The notes beneath the pieces are model-generated. The model was not told where the DNA came from, ran no database searches, and worked only from the letters and a program-made list of their open reading frames with translations. The position numbers were made by a program, and so were the translations under genes. Shown here in pieces: positions 35,969-44,081 of a DNA stretch of 64,000 nucleotides (the stretch's first letter is position 1; every line of letters starts with the position of its first letter). The stretch is from Caballeronia sordidicola (GTDB taxonomy: Bacteria; Pseudomonadota; Gammaproteobacteria; Burkholderiales; Burkholderiaceae). Where the stretch lies: contig NZ_MTHB01000110.1 of the NCBI RefSeq assembly GCF_002220365.1, forward strand, positions 1-64,000. Reading direction: 5' to 3'.

Positions 35969-37055
35969 TGCGCTGATCGTCGTGATGGGCGGCGTGCACG
36001 CCGGCGCGAAAGTGGCGGTGCCGGCCGGCCGGCCGCTGCGCATAGGCAGCGGCGCCGATGCCGACCTGATGGTGATAGACGAAGGCGTCGAACCACTGCA
36101 TCTCACCGTCGAATTGCGCGGTACGGCGCTCGCACTGGTTGCTCACCAGCCGAAGGTCGCGGTGTTCGGCCGGCCCTTGCCGCCGGGGCGGCGCGTGACA
36201 CTTGCGCGCGGCGCGCGGTTTTCGGCGGGTGTCGTGACCTTCCAGTTCAGTGGCCACCGTGCGCCGGGCGCAACGATTGTGCGTAATGCCGAGCGCGCTT
36301 ATCTGCTGCGCCATGCGCCCCTTGTGTATCTCTCCAGACGCTGGTCGGATGCGTCGCCCGTGACAAAAGCAATCGTCCTCGGGACGCCGTTCGCAGTCGT
36401 GCTGCTGACGTGGATCGCGTCGAGCCAGTGGTCCGGCGTAACGCGCGTGACGCGTCCCAACGAAGCGTTCAGTCTGGTGACGACGCATATCGACCCCAAG
36501 TCCGGCGCGCTCGTCTACGAAGGTTATGTACAGTCGCCCGCCGATCTGTCTGCACTGACCGCTAGTGCGTGGTCGCAGAAGCGCTCGCCGGTGATGCACG
36601 TGATCGTGCTCATGCAGTTGCAGGAGCAGGTTGGAGAGTTTCTCGCGCGCTACTACCGTGGCGCCGAGGTACGCCCCGCGGAGCCCGGTACGTTCACTGC
36701 GATGCTGCCCGCGACCCAGGGGTTTCTGTCGCCCGAATCATGGGATTACGCACGCGTTGCCCGCCTGGCGCGTGCCGAGATCAGCGGGCTGGGTGGTGTC
36801 ACTTTTCCCGGCCACGCGCAGGAAGGCGAACGGGTGCGTGTGCCGCTCGAAGCACTCGGCCTGAATCTGCTCGCCAGCCGTCATGCAGTCTGGCTCACGG
36901 ATGCACAGGGCGTGCGCTACTTCCCAGGTGCACGACTGCCCATCGGACGGGTCACGCAAATCTCGACCTGCTCCGCTTATGTCGTGCGCGACGACGATGG
37001 TTCAACCTACGAATTTTTTATGGATGCTGCCCATGCCCCCAAGAAATGCCAGTAA
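35958..37055 (+). CDS. sctD: Type III secretion inner-membrane ring protein SctD
   Basis: 365 residues. Residues 1-100 form the cytoplasmic FHA-like domain (PLRIGSGADADLMVIDEG). One membrane helix lies near 135-155 (AIVLGTPFAVVLLTWIA). The rest is periplasmic ring modules, with DLSALTASAWSQ near 200. It builds the larger inner-membrane ring around SctJ. The ATG at 35958 overlaps the sctC stop by 11 bp; a longer frame from 35778 lies inside sctC and is rejected. Confidence 0.88.
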   Translation: MTADALIVVMGGVHAGAKVAVPAGRPLRIGSGADADLMVIDEGVEPLHLTVELRGTALALVAHQPKVAVFGRPLPPGRRVTLARGARFSAGVVTFQFSGHRAPGATIVRNAERAYLLRHAPLVYLSRRWSDASPVTKAIVLGTPFAVVLLTWIASSQWSGVTRVTRPNEAFSLVTTHIDPKSGALVYEGYVQSPADLSALTASAWSQKRSPVMHVIVLMQLQEQVGEFLARYYRGAEVRPAEPGTFTAMLPATQGFLSPESWDYARVARLARAEISGLGGVTFPGHAQEGERVRVPLEALGLNLLASRHAVWLTDAQGVRYFPGARLPIGRVTQISTCSAYVVRDDDGSTYEFFMDAAHAPKKCQ

Positions 37056-37290
37056 AAGCACGTTTGGCGCGTGCGCCGATTTACCGCTAGAGGCTCAACT
37101 TGCCGAAACCGGCGGCGCCGGGCGCGAGATCATCGCGACACGGCTGAGCGCTGAGATCGGCCGCATGAGCGGTGCGCTTGTGACGGCATCGCCGACTGTG
37201 AAACATGAACTGACTCTGCTTGTCGAGTGTTTGCGAGCGGCTCGACAGGTGGTTGAACGAGGCGCGAGCTTCATAAACGCTCGGGATTAA
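37033..37290 (+). CDS. Small helical SctE/YscE-like needle co-chaperone
   Basis: 85 residues (88 from the ATG at 37024), predicted helical with LEAQLAETGG, LSAEIGRMSGALVTA and LTLLVECLRAARQVVERGAS. Size and place between sctD and the needle gene match YscE/SsaE/EscE, small proteins that with YscG keep needle subunits from polymerising in the cytoplasm. The reading frame overlaps the sctD end. Assignment rests mainly on position and size. Confidence 0.6.
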   Translation: MPPRNASKSTFGACADLPLEAQLAETGGAGREIIATRLSAEIGRMSGALVTASPTVKHELTLLVECLRAARQVVERGASFINARD

Positions 37291-37307
37291 ATTTAGGAGT
37301 ACCGAAA

Positions 37308-37637
37308 ATGAGTGAAGTCAATACGACGATGTCCCCGAATTCGGGGGCCAGCAGTTCAAGCAGCGGCGGCAGTGGCGGCGATTCGGTGGTCGGCAGCGGA
37401 GGAGGTGTATCGGCCCAGAAGGTTGTCGAAGTGCTGGCGAAGATTCTCACAAAGCAGAACAAGGACTTCGATACCAAATTGAAGGCGGCCGAAGCCGCCG
37501 ACAACAAGCAGCAGAACGTCGAAATGCTGAAGGTCCAGCAGGCGATGGGCGCGGTCAACACGACCCAAAGTGCTGCAACGGCTTGTATTCAGGGCCTGAC
37601 TGACGCGCAGAAGGAAACGGCGCGCGCTAGCAGATAA
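37308..37637 (+). CDS. sctF: Candidate needle subunit (SctF position), with Gly/Ser-rich N-terminal extension
   Basis: 109 residues. Residues 1-35 are almost only Ser/Gly; the rest is helical: KVVEVLAKILTKQNKD, then NVEMLKVQQAMGAVNTTQSAA, compatible with the ML-x-Q-Q-A-M helix and the loop-helix layout of needle subunits. Standard needles are about 80 residues and lack a long Ser/Gly head, so this is atypical. The gene sits between the SctE-like and SctG-like genes, exactly as yscF does. A pilus-type subunit is the alternative. Confidence 0.55.
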   Translation: MSEVNTTMSPNSGASSSSSGGSGGDSVVGSGGGVSAQKVVEVLAKILTKQNKDFDTKLKAAEAADNKQQNVEMLKVQQAMGAVNTTQSAATACIQGLTDAQKETARASR

Positions 37638-37691
37638 CGTTTTTTTAACCAGGACGGAGACGTCCTAGCGGCGTCTTCGGGAGCATTGCAG

Positions 37692-38150
37692 ATGCAGGAC
37701 GACACACTCGAATTACTGATTTCGATCGGTCACTACGCTCGCGTTCACAGACGCTTCGACGAGGCGCGCTACCTGTTCGACCGGCTGGTCTTGCTGTATC
37801 CGCAGCGGGCCTTTCCGTACCTCGGGAAGGGTCTTGTCGAACTCGATCTTGCGAATTACCGCGGCGCATCGCTGCTGTTCAGCATAGCGCTCGACGTTGT
37901 GCCGGACAGCGCGCTGGCACGCGCCTGGCTCGGCGTGTGCCAGATTTTCGAAGGCCACTACGCGCTCGGCGCGCGCACGCTGACGGCGGTGGGGGACAGC
38001 GACGAACCTGGTGCGAGTTCGATGGCGGCGGCATTTCTGAATCTGCCCGAATGCGCACCTTATACCCGCGCCGCTCGCGCCGCGCAGGCCGCGCCCGCTG
38101 CGGCTCCCCTTTCAACCATAGAACGACTGACTAATCTAGGCGGGCATTGA
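37692..38150 (+). CDS. sctG: TPR chaperone SctG-like (needle chaperone)
   Basis: 152 residues with tetratricopeptide-like repeats: ARVHRRFDEARYLFDRLVLLYP, then GKGLVELDLANYRGASLLFSIAL and ARAWLGVCQIFEGHYALG. YscG/SctG proteins bind the needle subunit with YscE before export. The ATG at 37692 is used; a TTG two codons upstream is possible. One base separates it from sctI. Confidence 0.75.
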   Translation: MQDDTLELLISIGHYARVHRRFDEARYLFDRLVLLYPQRAFPYLGKGLVELDLANYRGASLLFSIALDVVPDSALARAWLGVCQIFEGHYALGARTLTAVGDSDEPGASSMAAAFLNLPECAPYTRAARAAQAAPAAAPLSTIERLTNLGGH

Positions 38151-38151
38151 T

Positions 38152-38475
38152 ATGTTGCAACCCCCGGTCACCACCATGCCGACGCAAGCCGGCCCATTGT
38201 CCCCTGTGACTCCGGCCGCGGGCCTGTCCGCCGCCGGTACGGGCGACAGCGCTTCGCTGGTCGAGCGTCTGCTGGCGCACGCGCAGAACGCGCAGGATGC
38301 GTCGCAGCAGCAACTGACGCAGCACCTCGAGCAACTCGACTCTGGCCGCATCTCGACGTCCGACATGCTGCGTCTCCAGGCCGACATGGGCGCCTTCGCG
38401 GTGAAGGTGCAGATGACGGTGCGCGTGGCCGACGAGATCGGCCGCGCAATCCAGACGCTGACGCAGCGAAGCTGA
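38152..38475 (+). CDS. sctI: Type III secretion inner rod protein SctI
   Basis: 107 residues. The N-terminus is Pro/Thr/Ala-rich, as in early type III substrates, and the C-terminal helix ISTSDMLRLQADMGAFAVKVQ with IGRAIQTLTQRS matches inner-rod/YscI proteins. It joins the needle to the export apparatus. It sits between the SctG-like and SctJ genes, the usual place. Confidence 0.82.
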   Translation: MLQPPVTTMPTQAGPLSPVTPAAGLSAAGTGDSASLVERLLAHAQNAQDASQQQLTQHLEQLDSGRISTSDMLRLQADMGAFAVKVQMTVRVADEIGRAIQTLTQRS

Positions 38476-39392
38476 TGCGCCGCGCCCTGATCCTGCTGCC
38501 GGTCGTGCTCTTCCTCGTCGGCTGCAGAACCTCGCTTTTTGAAGGCCTGGACGAGGACCAGGCGAACCGCATCATCGCCGCGCTGAGCCATCACGGCATC
38601 AGCGGCTACAAGGAACGCAACGCGGACCGGACCTGGAACATCTCGGTCGACGACACCGATGCGGTGGTCGCCACCGAGCTGGCTAGCGCGTATGCACTGC
38701 CGCGCGGTGGCCACGCGAATCTCGGCGACCTGTTTAGCCGCCAGGGGTTGATCTCGAGCCCAGAGGAGGATCGTATCCGCTACGTGTATGGGCTGTCGCA
38801 GGAAATGTCCGAAACGCTCGAAAAGATCGACGGCGTACTGCTCGCCCGCGTGCACATCGTGTTGCCCGAAAAGGATCCGATGGATCCCGCGAAGGACACG
38901 CTGCCGTCGGCGTCCGTGATGATGCGCTACCGCAGTGACTACAACCTCGAACTGATGCGCGACCGGATTCGCGCGCTGGTAGCGGGCAGTGTGGAAGGGC
39001 TGACGCCCGAGCGCGTGTCGCTGACGTTGCTGGCGGTGACGCCGGTGCTCAGCTTTCCAAGCAACTGCGCGGACGGTGCCGATGTCGCCAGTGCCGCGGG
39101 CGCGGTCGATGCGACGGCTTGCGAGCGCGACAGCAGCAAAGCGTCAATGCGCGCGACGGCAATGCTGTACGTGTCGGCCGTGGTCGTGCTGCTGGTGGCC
39201 GGGTTCATGTGGTTGTGGCACTCGGAAAAGCGTACGTGGTTCAAACGGAAGACGCGCGGACTACCGCCTGAAGACTCCCGGCCGCCTGTGCATAACGGGC
39301 AACACGACGCGTCTGACGCGAACACCGACGACACCGCGGACGCCGGAACGCCTCCGTCGAAATCCACAACCCGTATTGGAAGCGACACATGA
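38475..39392 (+). CDS. sctJ: Type III secretion inner-ring lipoprotein SctJ
   Basis: 305 residues. The lipobox LVGC gives a lipidated Cys at residue 17. The YscJ/FliF ring domains follow (EDQANRIIAALSHHGI, LISSPEEDRIRYVYGLSQEMSETLEKIDGV, ARVHIVLPEKDPMDP). A membrane helix near 229-249 (LYVSAVVVLLVAGFMWLW) ends in a cytoplasmic tail. The ATG overlaps the sctI stop (TGATG). The tail after the helix is longer and more acidic than is common. Confidence 0.95.
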   Translation: MRRALILLPVVLFLVGCRTSLFEGLDEDQANRIIAALSHHGISGYKERNADRTWNISVDDTDAVVATELASAYALPRGGHANLGDLFSRQGLISSPEEDRIRYVYGLSQEMSETLEKIDGVLLARVHIVLPEKDPMDPAKDTLPSASVMMRYRSDYNLELMRDRIRALVAGSVEGLTPERVSLTLLAVTPVLSFPSNCADGADVASAAGAVDATACERDSSKASMRATAMLYVSAVVVLLVAGFMWLWHSEKRTWFKRKTRGLPPEDSRPPVHNGQHDASDANTDDTADAGTPPSKSTTRIGSDT

Positions 39393-39964
39393 AGCACGCC
39401 TATACCTGCGCACCCGCCCATTGGGCGCATCACAGCTGGCTCGAAGCCGGACAGCCGATTCGACAGGAGCGCGGCGCGCGAGCTGCCCATGCCTTTCTGT
39501 ACAGCCGTTACCCGCAACTTGTTCAGGTGGCGCTTGCCGACGTGCCTCCAGTTCTGCCGCTCTGGCCGCGGCCAGCGTGCGCGCGGTTATGCCGGATCGT
39601 TGCAGCGCTCGCGTTCGCCCGTTCGTTGCGCCGCGTAGTCGCTGTCCGGGCCCGTGCCGCGCTGGCGGTCAGCGTCGCGCCCCGCGTGCTTATTGCGATT
39701 CAACGGCACCCGCGTGCCGACGCGGCCGACCTGAGAGTCGAGCCGCCACCATCGCTATCCCGTCGGAGCGACATGACGGCGCTCGGACTGGCGTTGGCGA
39801 TGCAGGCTGCTGCGGACTCCCGCTATGCGTTCTGGTGGAGCCTGCGCCTGCCGCGCGATATATCGGAGGCCGCTATGCACTACCGCGTGCAAGGATTGTC
39901 GGCGCTCGCCGCGCAGGAGCTGGTTGCCGACGCGCGGCGTCTGATGGAGGCGCACCTATGCTGA
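39389..39964 (+). CDS. sctK: Type III sorting-platform protein SctK
   Basis: 191 residues, Ala/Arg-rich with little strong motif, as is usual for SctK. WAHHSWLE near the start and LALAMQAAADSRYAFWWSLRLP are visible, the latter a likely core. SctK links the sorting platform to SctJ and SctD. Position between sctJ and sctL is the main evidence. It starts 4 bp inside sctJ. Confidence 0.72.
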   Translation: MKHAYTCAPAHWAHHSWLEAGQPIRQERGARAAHAFLYSRYPQLVQVALADVPPVLPLWPRPACARLCRIVAALAFARSLRRVVAVRARAALAVSVAPRVLIAIQRHPRADAADLRVEPPPSLSRRSDMTALGLALAMQAAADSRYAFWWSLRLPRDISEAAMHYRVQGLSALAAQELVADARRLMEAHLC

Positions 39965-40737
39965 TCTGTCGAATGGGCGCGTGGCGAATCGAATCAGACG
40001 GCCATTTGAGCGCGATCGAACTGGCGTCGCTCGAAGGCATTCGTGCAGTCGAAGCTGAGCGCGCAGCCGAAGCGGCACAAGAACGCACTCACCTCGCCAT
40101 GCAGGTGCGCGAACTCAAACGCCGTGCGTGGCGTCGCGGTCAATCGGCCGGCAAGGCCGCTGCGTTGCGTGAGCATGTTCGACACGCGGCGGCGGCCGCC
40201 TTTGCCGCGCATCGCCTGCAGGACCGCCTGACGCAGATCGTGCTGAGCGCGGTGTGTGACATTGTCGGTGGACTGCCGCCGTCGGCCACGTTGACCAATC
40301 AGTTGCGCCGCGCGGTCGCCGTGTCGCAGTCGCAACGACTCGTGTCTGTGCGCGTTGCCACACCGGTGTTCAAGGAAGCCACCCAACTGATCGCAGCGAT
40401 CGAGCAGGAACTCGGCACGCCGTTTTGCACGGTTCTGGCCGATGCGGGATTGCCTGCCCATTCGTGCGTCATCGAAACTGAAGCTGGCGTGATCGATGGC
40501 GGCCTGAAGATGCAACTTCGGGCGCTGGAGCGCGGCATTCGAGACGGCGTGGCAGAAGTGTTGCGTACCTATGACCTGGCTGACGGGTCGGGGCGTACAG
40601 CGCTCGACACCATCGAGCGTGGCGTGCGGCAAACGCTGGCCCTGCTGGTCACGCCACAGGCGCCACCGCCGCCACGGCCCACCTCGCCGGATCCGGCTCG
40701 CGTCGTTCAACGCCGGTTCGCGCGGGAGGCAGCATGA
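39958..40737 (+). CDS. sctL: Type III ATPase stator SctL
   Basis: 259 residues. The N-terminal half is a charged helix rich in Glu/Arg/Ala (ELKRRAWRRGQSAGKAAALREH); the C-terminal half has the FliH/YscL-type fold (LVSVRVATPVFKEATQLIAAIEQ, CVIETEAGVIDGGLKMQLRALERG). It holds SctN in check and links it to SctQ. It overlaps sctK by 7 bp. A longer frame from 39076 is a different reading and is rejected. Confidence 0.85.
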   Translation: MLICRMGAWRIESDGHLSAIELASLEGIRAVEAERAAEAAQERTHLAMQVRELKRRAWRRGQSAGKAAALREHVRHAAAAAFAAHRLQDRLTQIVLSAVCDIVGGLPPSATLTNQLRRAVAVSQSQRLVSVRVATPVFKEATQLIAAIEQELGTPFCTVLADAGLPAHSCVIETEAGVIDGGLKMQLRALERGIRDGVAEVLRTYDLADGSGRTALDTIERGVRQTLALLVTPQAPPPPRPTSPDPARVVQRRFAREAA

Positions 40738-41705
40738 GTCTCTGGCCGGATATGGAAACCCTTGCGCGGGCCGACGCAGAGCGCCACAACCTGGCGATCC
40801 GGCACTTCGGCCGGCCACAGGCGGTGCGTGTCGGCGCGCGCCGCTTCACGCTGGAGTTCGAGCCTTGCCGTGCGCGCTATCCACTGCTGGTGTCCGGCAC
40901 GGCGGGGCAAGCGCCGTTTAGCGCCGCGTGCGATGCCGGCGCACTGCTGCCCGAACTGGCGCAGTCGGTGATCGTCGAGCGCGGTGACACCGCCCTGATG
41001 CATGTCGTTGACGCGCTGAGTGACTGGTTGTGCGCGCTCGAAGGGCTGTTCGGCTTCACGATCGACGTCACCACGGTCGCTTTCAATGCATCCACACCAC
41101 CGGGCGCGTACGGCATTGCCGTCACGCACGCTGCGAGCGGTCGTGCTGCTCACTTCTCGTGTTGCAGCCCCGCGGTCGATGCCTGGCTGCAACGACGCAT
41201 GCCTGTGCCGCTGTCCAGCGATGCGCTGCTGCGCCGCCTGTACGTGCGGTTGCCGATCTGTATGCCTGGCCCGTCAATGTCGCTGCCGCGTTTGCGCAAG
41301 ATCGCGGTGGGCGACGCCCTGCTGTTCGACCGTAGTTCGTGTTACCTGCGCGTGCCTTTGCGGTTGGGCGCGTGCCGGATTTTGTTGAAGTTCACTGAGG
41401 AGCACACCTTGATCGACCATGTACTGAATGATGAAATTCCGCCCGCTGAAGTGACCAGTGAGCTGTTGCCTATCGACTCCCTGACGTTCGCGTTCGACGC
41501 GATGCTCGCCACGCTGTCGTTGTCGGTCGCTGAACTGGCGCATCTGCGCCAGGGATCGATCGTCGCATTCCGGCTGCCCGCGAATGAGCGAAAGGTCACG
41601 CTACTGTGCCAGGGCATTCCGTTCGCGCGTGGCGAGCTGATCGACATCGAGGGTTCGTTAGGCGTGCGCGTAACCCGGCTAACCCATGAGGATCTGCCGA
41701 CATGA
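40734..41705 (+). CDS. sctQ: Type III cytoplasmic C-ring protein SctQ
   Basis: 323 residues. The C-terminal SpoA/FliN domain is visible: IDSLTFAFDAMLATLSLSVAEL, GSIVAFRLPANERKVTLLCQG and LIDIEGSLGVRVTRL. The N-terminal part is poorly conserved. SctQ forms the sorting-platform pods with SctK and SctL. It overlaps sctL by 4 bp and sctR by 4 bp. Confidence 0.9.
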   Translation: MSLWPDMETLARADAERHNLAIRHFGRPQAVRVGARRFTLEFEPCRARYPLLVSGTAGQAPFSAACDAGALLPELAQSVIVERGDTALMHVVDALSDWLCALEGLFGFTIDVTTVAFNASTPPGAYGIAVTHAASGRAAHFSCCSPAVDAWLQRRMPVPLSSDALLRRLYVRLPICMPGPSMSLPRLRKIAVGDALLFDRSSCYLRVPLRLGACRILLKFTEEHTLIDHVLNDEIPPAEVTSELLPIDSLTFAFDAMLATLSLSVAELAHLRQGSIVAFRLPANERKVTLLCQGIPFARGELIDIEGSLGVRVTRLTHEDLPT

Positions 41706-42346
41706 TTCCTCAACTCGATCAGGTGCAGACAGTCGGCATGTTTTTCATGCTCGGTCTGCTACCGCTTGCGGTCGTGATGACGACTTCGTTCACGAAGTTC
41801 AGCATCGTGCTCACGCTCCTGCGCTCGGCACTCGGCGTGCAGCAGGCGCCGAGCAACCTGGTGATCTCGGGGATCGCACTAGCGGCGACGCTGGTCGTGA
41901 TGTCGCCCACTATCGCGAAGATCGAAGCCGCGCTACCGGCCGGCGACAGCGGTGAAGTTGCGATGCCTCGTCCCACCGAGCTGTGGCAGGCGGTGCGCGG
42001 GCCGCTCGGCGAATTCATGCTGAAGCATTCGCGGCCCGACGAGCGGGCGTTTCTCGTCGGCGCCGCGAAGCGGATCGATCCCGCGCGCGACGCCAGCGAG
42101 GCCGATTTCCAACTGCTGGTTCCCGCGTTTCTGATCAGCGAAATATCGAGCGGGTTCGAGGCGGGTTTCCTACTCTATATCGCTTTTCTGGTGGTCGATC
42201 TGGTAGTCGCCAACGTGCTGACCGCCATGGGCATGATGATGCTGTCGCCAAGCACGGTATCGATCCCACTGAAGCTTTTTCTATTCGTGTCGGTGTCAGG
42301 TATCTCAAAGCTGATGCACGGCCTTATCTTGGGCTATGCCAAATGA
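41702..42346 (+). CDS. sctR: Type III export apparatus protein SctR
   Basis: 214 residues with four membrane helices. The FliP/SctR signatures are clear: LPLAVVMTTSFTKFSIVLTLLRSALG at the start, PAFLISEISSGFEAGFLLYIAFLVVDLVV, and SPSTVSIPLKLFLFV near the end. Five copies with SctS and SctT form the export gate. Overlaps sctQ and sctS by 4 bp each. Confidence 0.97.
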   Translation: MIPQLDQVQTVGMFFMLGLLPLAVVMTTSFTKFSIVLTLLRSALGVQQAPSNLVISGIALAATLVVMSPTIAKIEAALPAGDSGEVAMPRPTELWQAVRGPLGEFMLKHSRPDERAFLVGAAKRIDPARDASEADFQLLVPAFLISEISSGFEAGFLLYIAFLVVDLVVANVLTAMGMMMLSPSTVSIPLKLFLFVSVSGISKLMHGLILGYAK

Positions 42347-42618
42347 ACAGTGCCCCGTCCCTTGCCACGTTGTCCAGCGATGCACTCATGCTGGTGTTCT
42401 GGTTGTCGCTGCCGGCTCTCGCCGTGGCGACTGTCGTTGGTTTGCTGATCGGGCTGTTGCAGTCGGTCACGCAGATACAGGATCAGAGCCTGCCTTACGG
42501 CGCGAAGATCATTTGCGTCGGTGCGGTGCTGATCGTTACTGGTCCTTGGGCGAGCCGCGAGCTCACGCGCTTTCTCACCCATGTGTTTACCTTTATCGCT
42601 GCGGGGCGCCTGCATTGA
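42343..42618 (+). CDS. sctS: Type III export apparatus protein SctS
   Basis: 91 residues with two membrane helices (ALMLVFWLSLPALAVATVVGLL, AKIICVGAVLIVTGPW) around IGLLQSVTQIQDQSLPY, the FliQ/SctS hallmark. The ATG at 42343 overlaps the sctR stop. Essential part of the export gate. Confidence 0.96.
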   Translation: MNSAPSLATLSSDALMLVFWLSLPALAVATVVGLLIGLLQSVTQIQDQSLPYGAKIICVGAVLIVTGPWASRELTRFLTHVFTFIAAGRLH

Positions 42619-42620
42619 AC

Positions 42621-43343
42621 ATGAACTACATTGGCTATGTCGAGGGTTTTGCGTTCTGTGCGATCAGACCCGCCGTGGCGCTGGTCCTGATACCGTTTGG
42701 TCAGAGTGGTTCACTCGGCATCCTGCTACGGCTGCCGATGCTGCTTGCGTTGGCCATGCTGCCTCAGCAGATCGGCTGGCCGGCGCCACTGCTGCCGGCA
42801 ATGTGCGTTGAAGCGGCGACCGGTGTTGTGCTCGGCATGCTGCTCGGCACGATCTTTCATGCGGCGGCGGCGGCCGGCGCAATACTGGACCAGCAGGGCG
42901 GCTACTCCAGCGCGTCGATTTACGATCCGCACTTCCAGCACGACGCGGCGCTATTCGAAACGATGTTTTCGCAATTTGCGGCACTGACGCTCTTTACAGG
43001 GCCAGGCATGCCGCTTCTGTTTGGCTTTTTCACGGATGCGTGGGTGTTATGGCCACCGGGCCGCTTGCACATAGATCTGAGTGACGTGTTCCGGGAGATT
43101 GCGTTGCGTGACCTGCCCGGCGCGCTGACTGAAGGCGTACGGCTCGCCAGTCCGTTGCTCGGTCTCGTGCTGCTGATCGATATCGCCTTCGGGTTGATGT
43201 CGCGGCACGCAAGGCGGCTCAATCCGTTTGCCACCGCGCGCACCGTCAAGGCAATGATCCTGTCGTTTGCCGCGATGCTCAGCGTACCGCCGCTTTTTGC
43301 GCAGTTACGCATCGCGTTCGATCATGTGATCCATCTGCGATGA
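42621..43343 (+). CDS. sctT: Type III export apparatus protein SctT
   Basis: 240 residues with about six membrane segments. The FliR/SctT motifs include ATGVVLGMLLGTIFHAAAAAGAILDQQGG and LLGLVLLIDIAFGLMSRHARRLNPF. A two-base gap follows sctS, and sctU overlaps its end by 4 bp. It completes the SctRST pore. Confidence 0.95.
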   Translation: MNYIGYVEGFAFCAIRPAVALVLIPFGQSGSLGILLRLPMLLALAMLPQQIGWPAPLLPAMCVEAATGVVLGMLLGTIFHAAAAAGAILDQQGGYSSASIYDPHFQHDAALFETMFSQFAALTLFTGPGMPLLFGFFTDAWVLWPPGRLHIDLSDVFREIALRDLPGALTEGVRLASPLLGLVLLIDIAFGLMSRHARRLNPFATARTVKAMILSFAAMLSVPPLFAQLRIAFDHVIHLR

Positions 43344-44080
43344 GTAACAAGACCGAAGCCCCGACCTCCAAGCGGATCCGCCGTGCACGCAAGGACGGCG
43401 AGATCGCGAAGAGCACGCATCTGACGGTCGCGTTCAGCGGTCTGTGCTGGTGGCTCTATCTGTTCATCGAGGCCCCGCGGCTGTATGCGTTGGGCGCGAG
43501 GCTGATGGTGCATATGACAACGCTCGACGCCACCGTTGCGTTCGGCGATCGGCTTGTGTCGACGTTCGCCGCGCTGAGCGCGTTCATGCCGGCAATCCTG
43601 ACTCCGCTCGGCATCGGCGCGCTTGCCGTTCTGGTGCCGGAATTGATGCAGACGCGCGGCCTGCTCGCGTTCAAGCGCGTGATACCCGACGTGAAGCGTC
43701 TGAACCCGGTCAACGGCCTCAAGCAGATGTTCAGCTTGCGCCTGCTGTGGGACATCGTGCTCACGCTGGTGCAGTTCGCGATCCTGCTATTTCTGTTCGC
43801 GCAGGCGCTCGCCGCATGGCTGCGGCAGCTCACGCCGATCTGGGCCTTCTCGTTGCCGGTTCACCTTGGCTATACGGCGATGTCGCACTCGCATCTGCTG
43901 GCCTGGATGGCGGCATCGCAGATCGTGCCCGCCGCCGCCGACTATTTCATCCAGCGCTTTCTGTGGCTGCGCGGTTTGCGCATGGACAAGAGCGAAATCA
44001 AACGGGAATTCCGCGACGACGAAGGCGACCCCTACGTAAAGAACCGTCGCCGTACGCTTCATCGGGAGCTTGGTCAATAA
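43340..44080 (+). CDS. sctU: Type III export switch protein SctU, truncated before the NPTH domain
   Basis: 246 residues. The membrane part is complete: NKTEAPTSKRIRRARKDGEIAKS at the start (minus its first residues, SKRIRRARKDGEIAKS is the family head), then four membrane segments and the cytoplasmic linker MDKSEIKREFRDDEGDPYVK...RRTLHRE. The gene then ends in a stop at 44078. SctU proteins are normally about 350 residues and carry an NPTH self-cleavage domain after this point; none is found in this or other frames before sctV. This would affect the needle-to-effector substrate switch. The cause could be a real loss or a sequence change. Confidence 0.93.
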   Translation: MSNKTEAPTSKRIRRARKDGEIAKSTHLTVAFSGLCWWLYLFIEAPRLYALGARLMVHMTTLDATVAFGDRLVSTFAALSAFMPAILTPLGIGALAVLVPELMQTRGLLAFKRVIPDVKRLNPVNGLKQMFSLRLLWDIVLTLVQFAILLFLFAQALAAWLRQLTPIWAFSLPVHLGYTAMSHSHLLAWMAASQIVPAAADYFIQRFLWLRGLRMDKSEIKREFRDDEGDPYVKNRRRTLHRELGQ

Positions 44081-44081
44081 A

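Noticed and set aside
39076..39957. Upstream extension of sctL across sctK and the end of sctJ
   Set aside because: Different frame from sctJ/sctK, which both have support; the start at 39958 matches the overlap pattern of the run.
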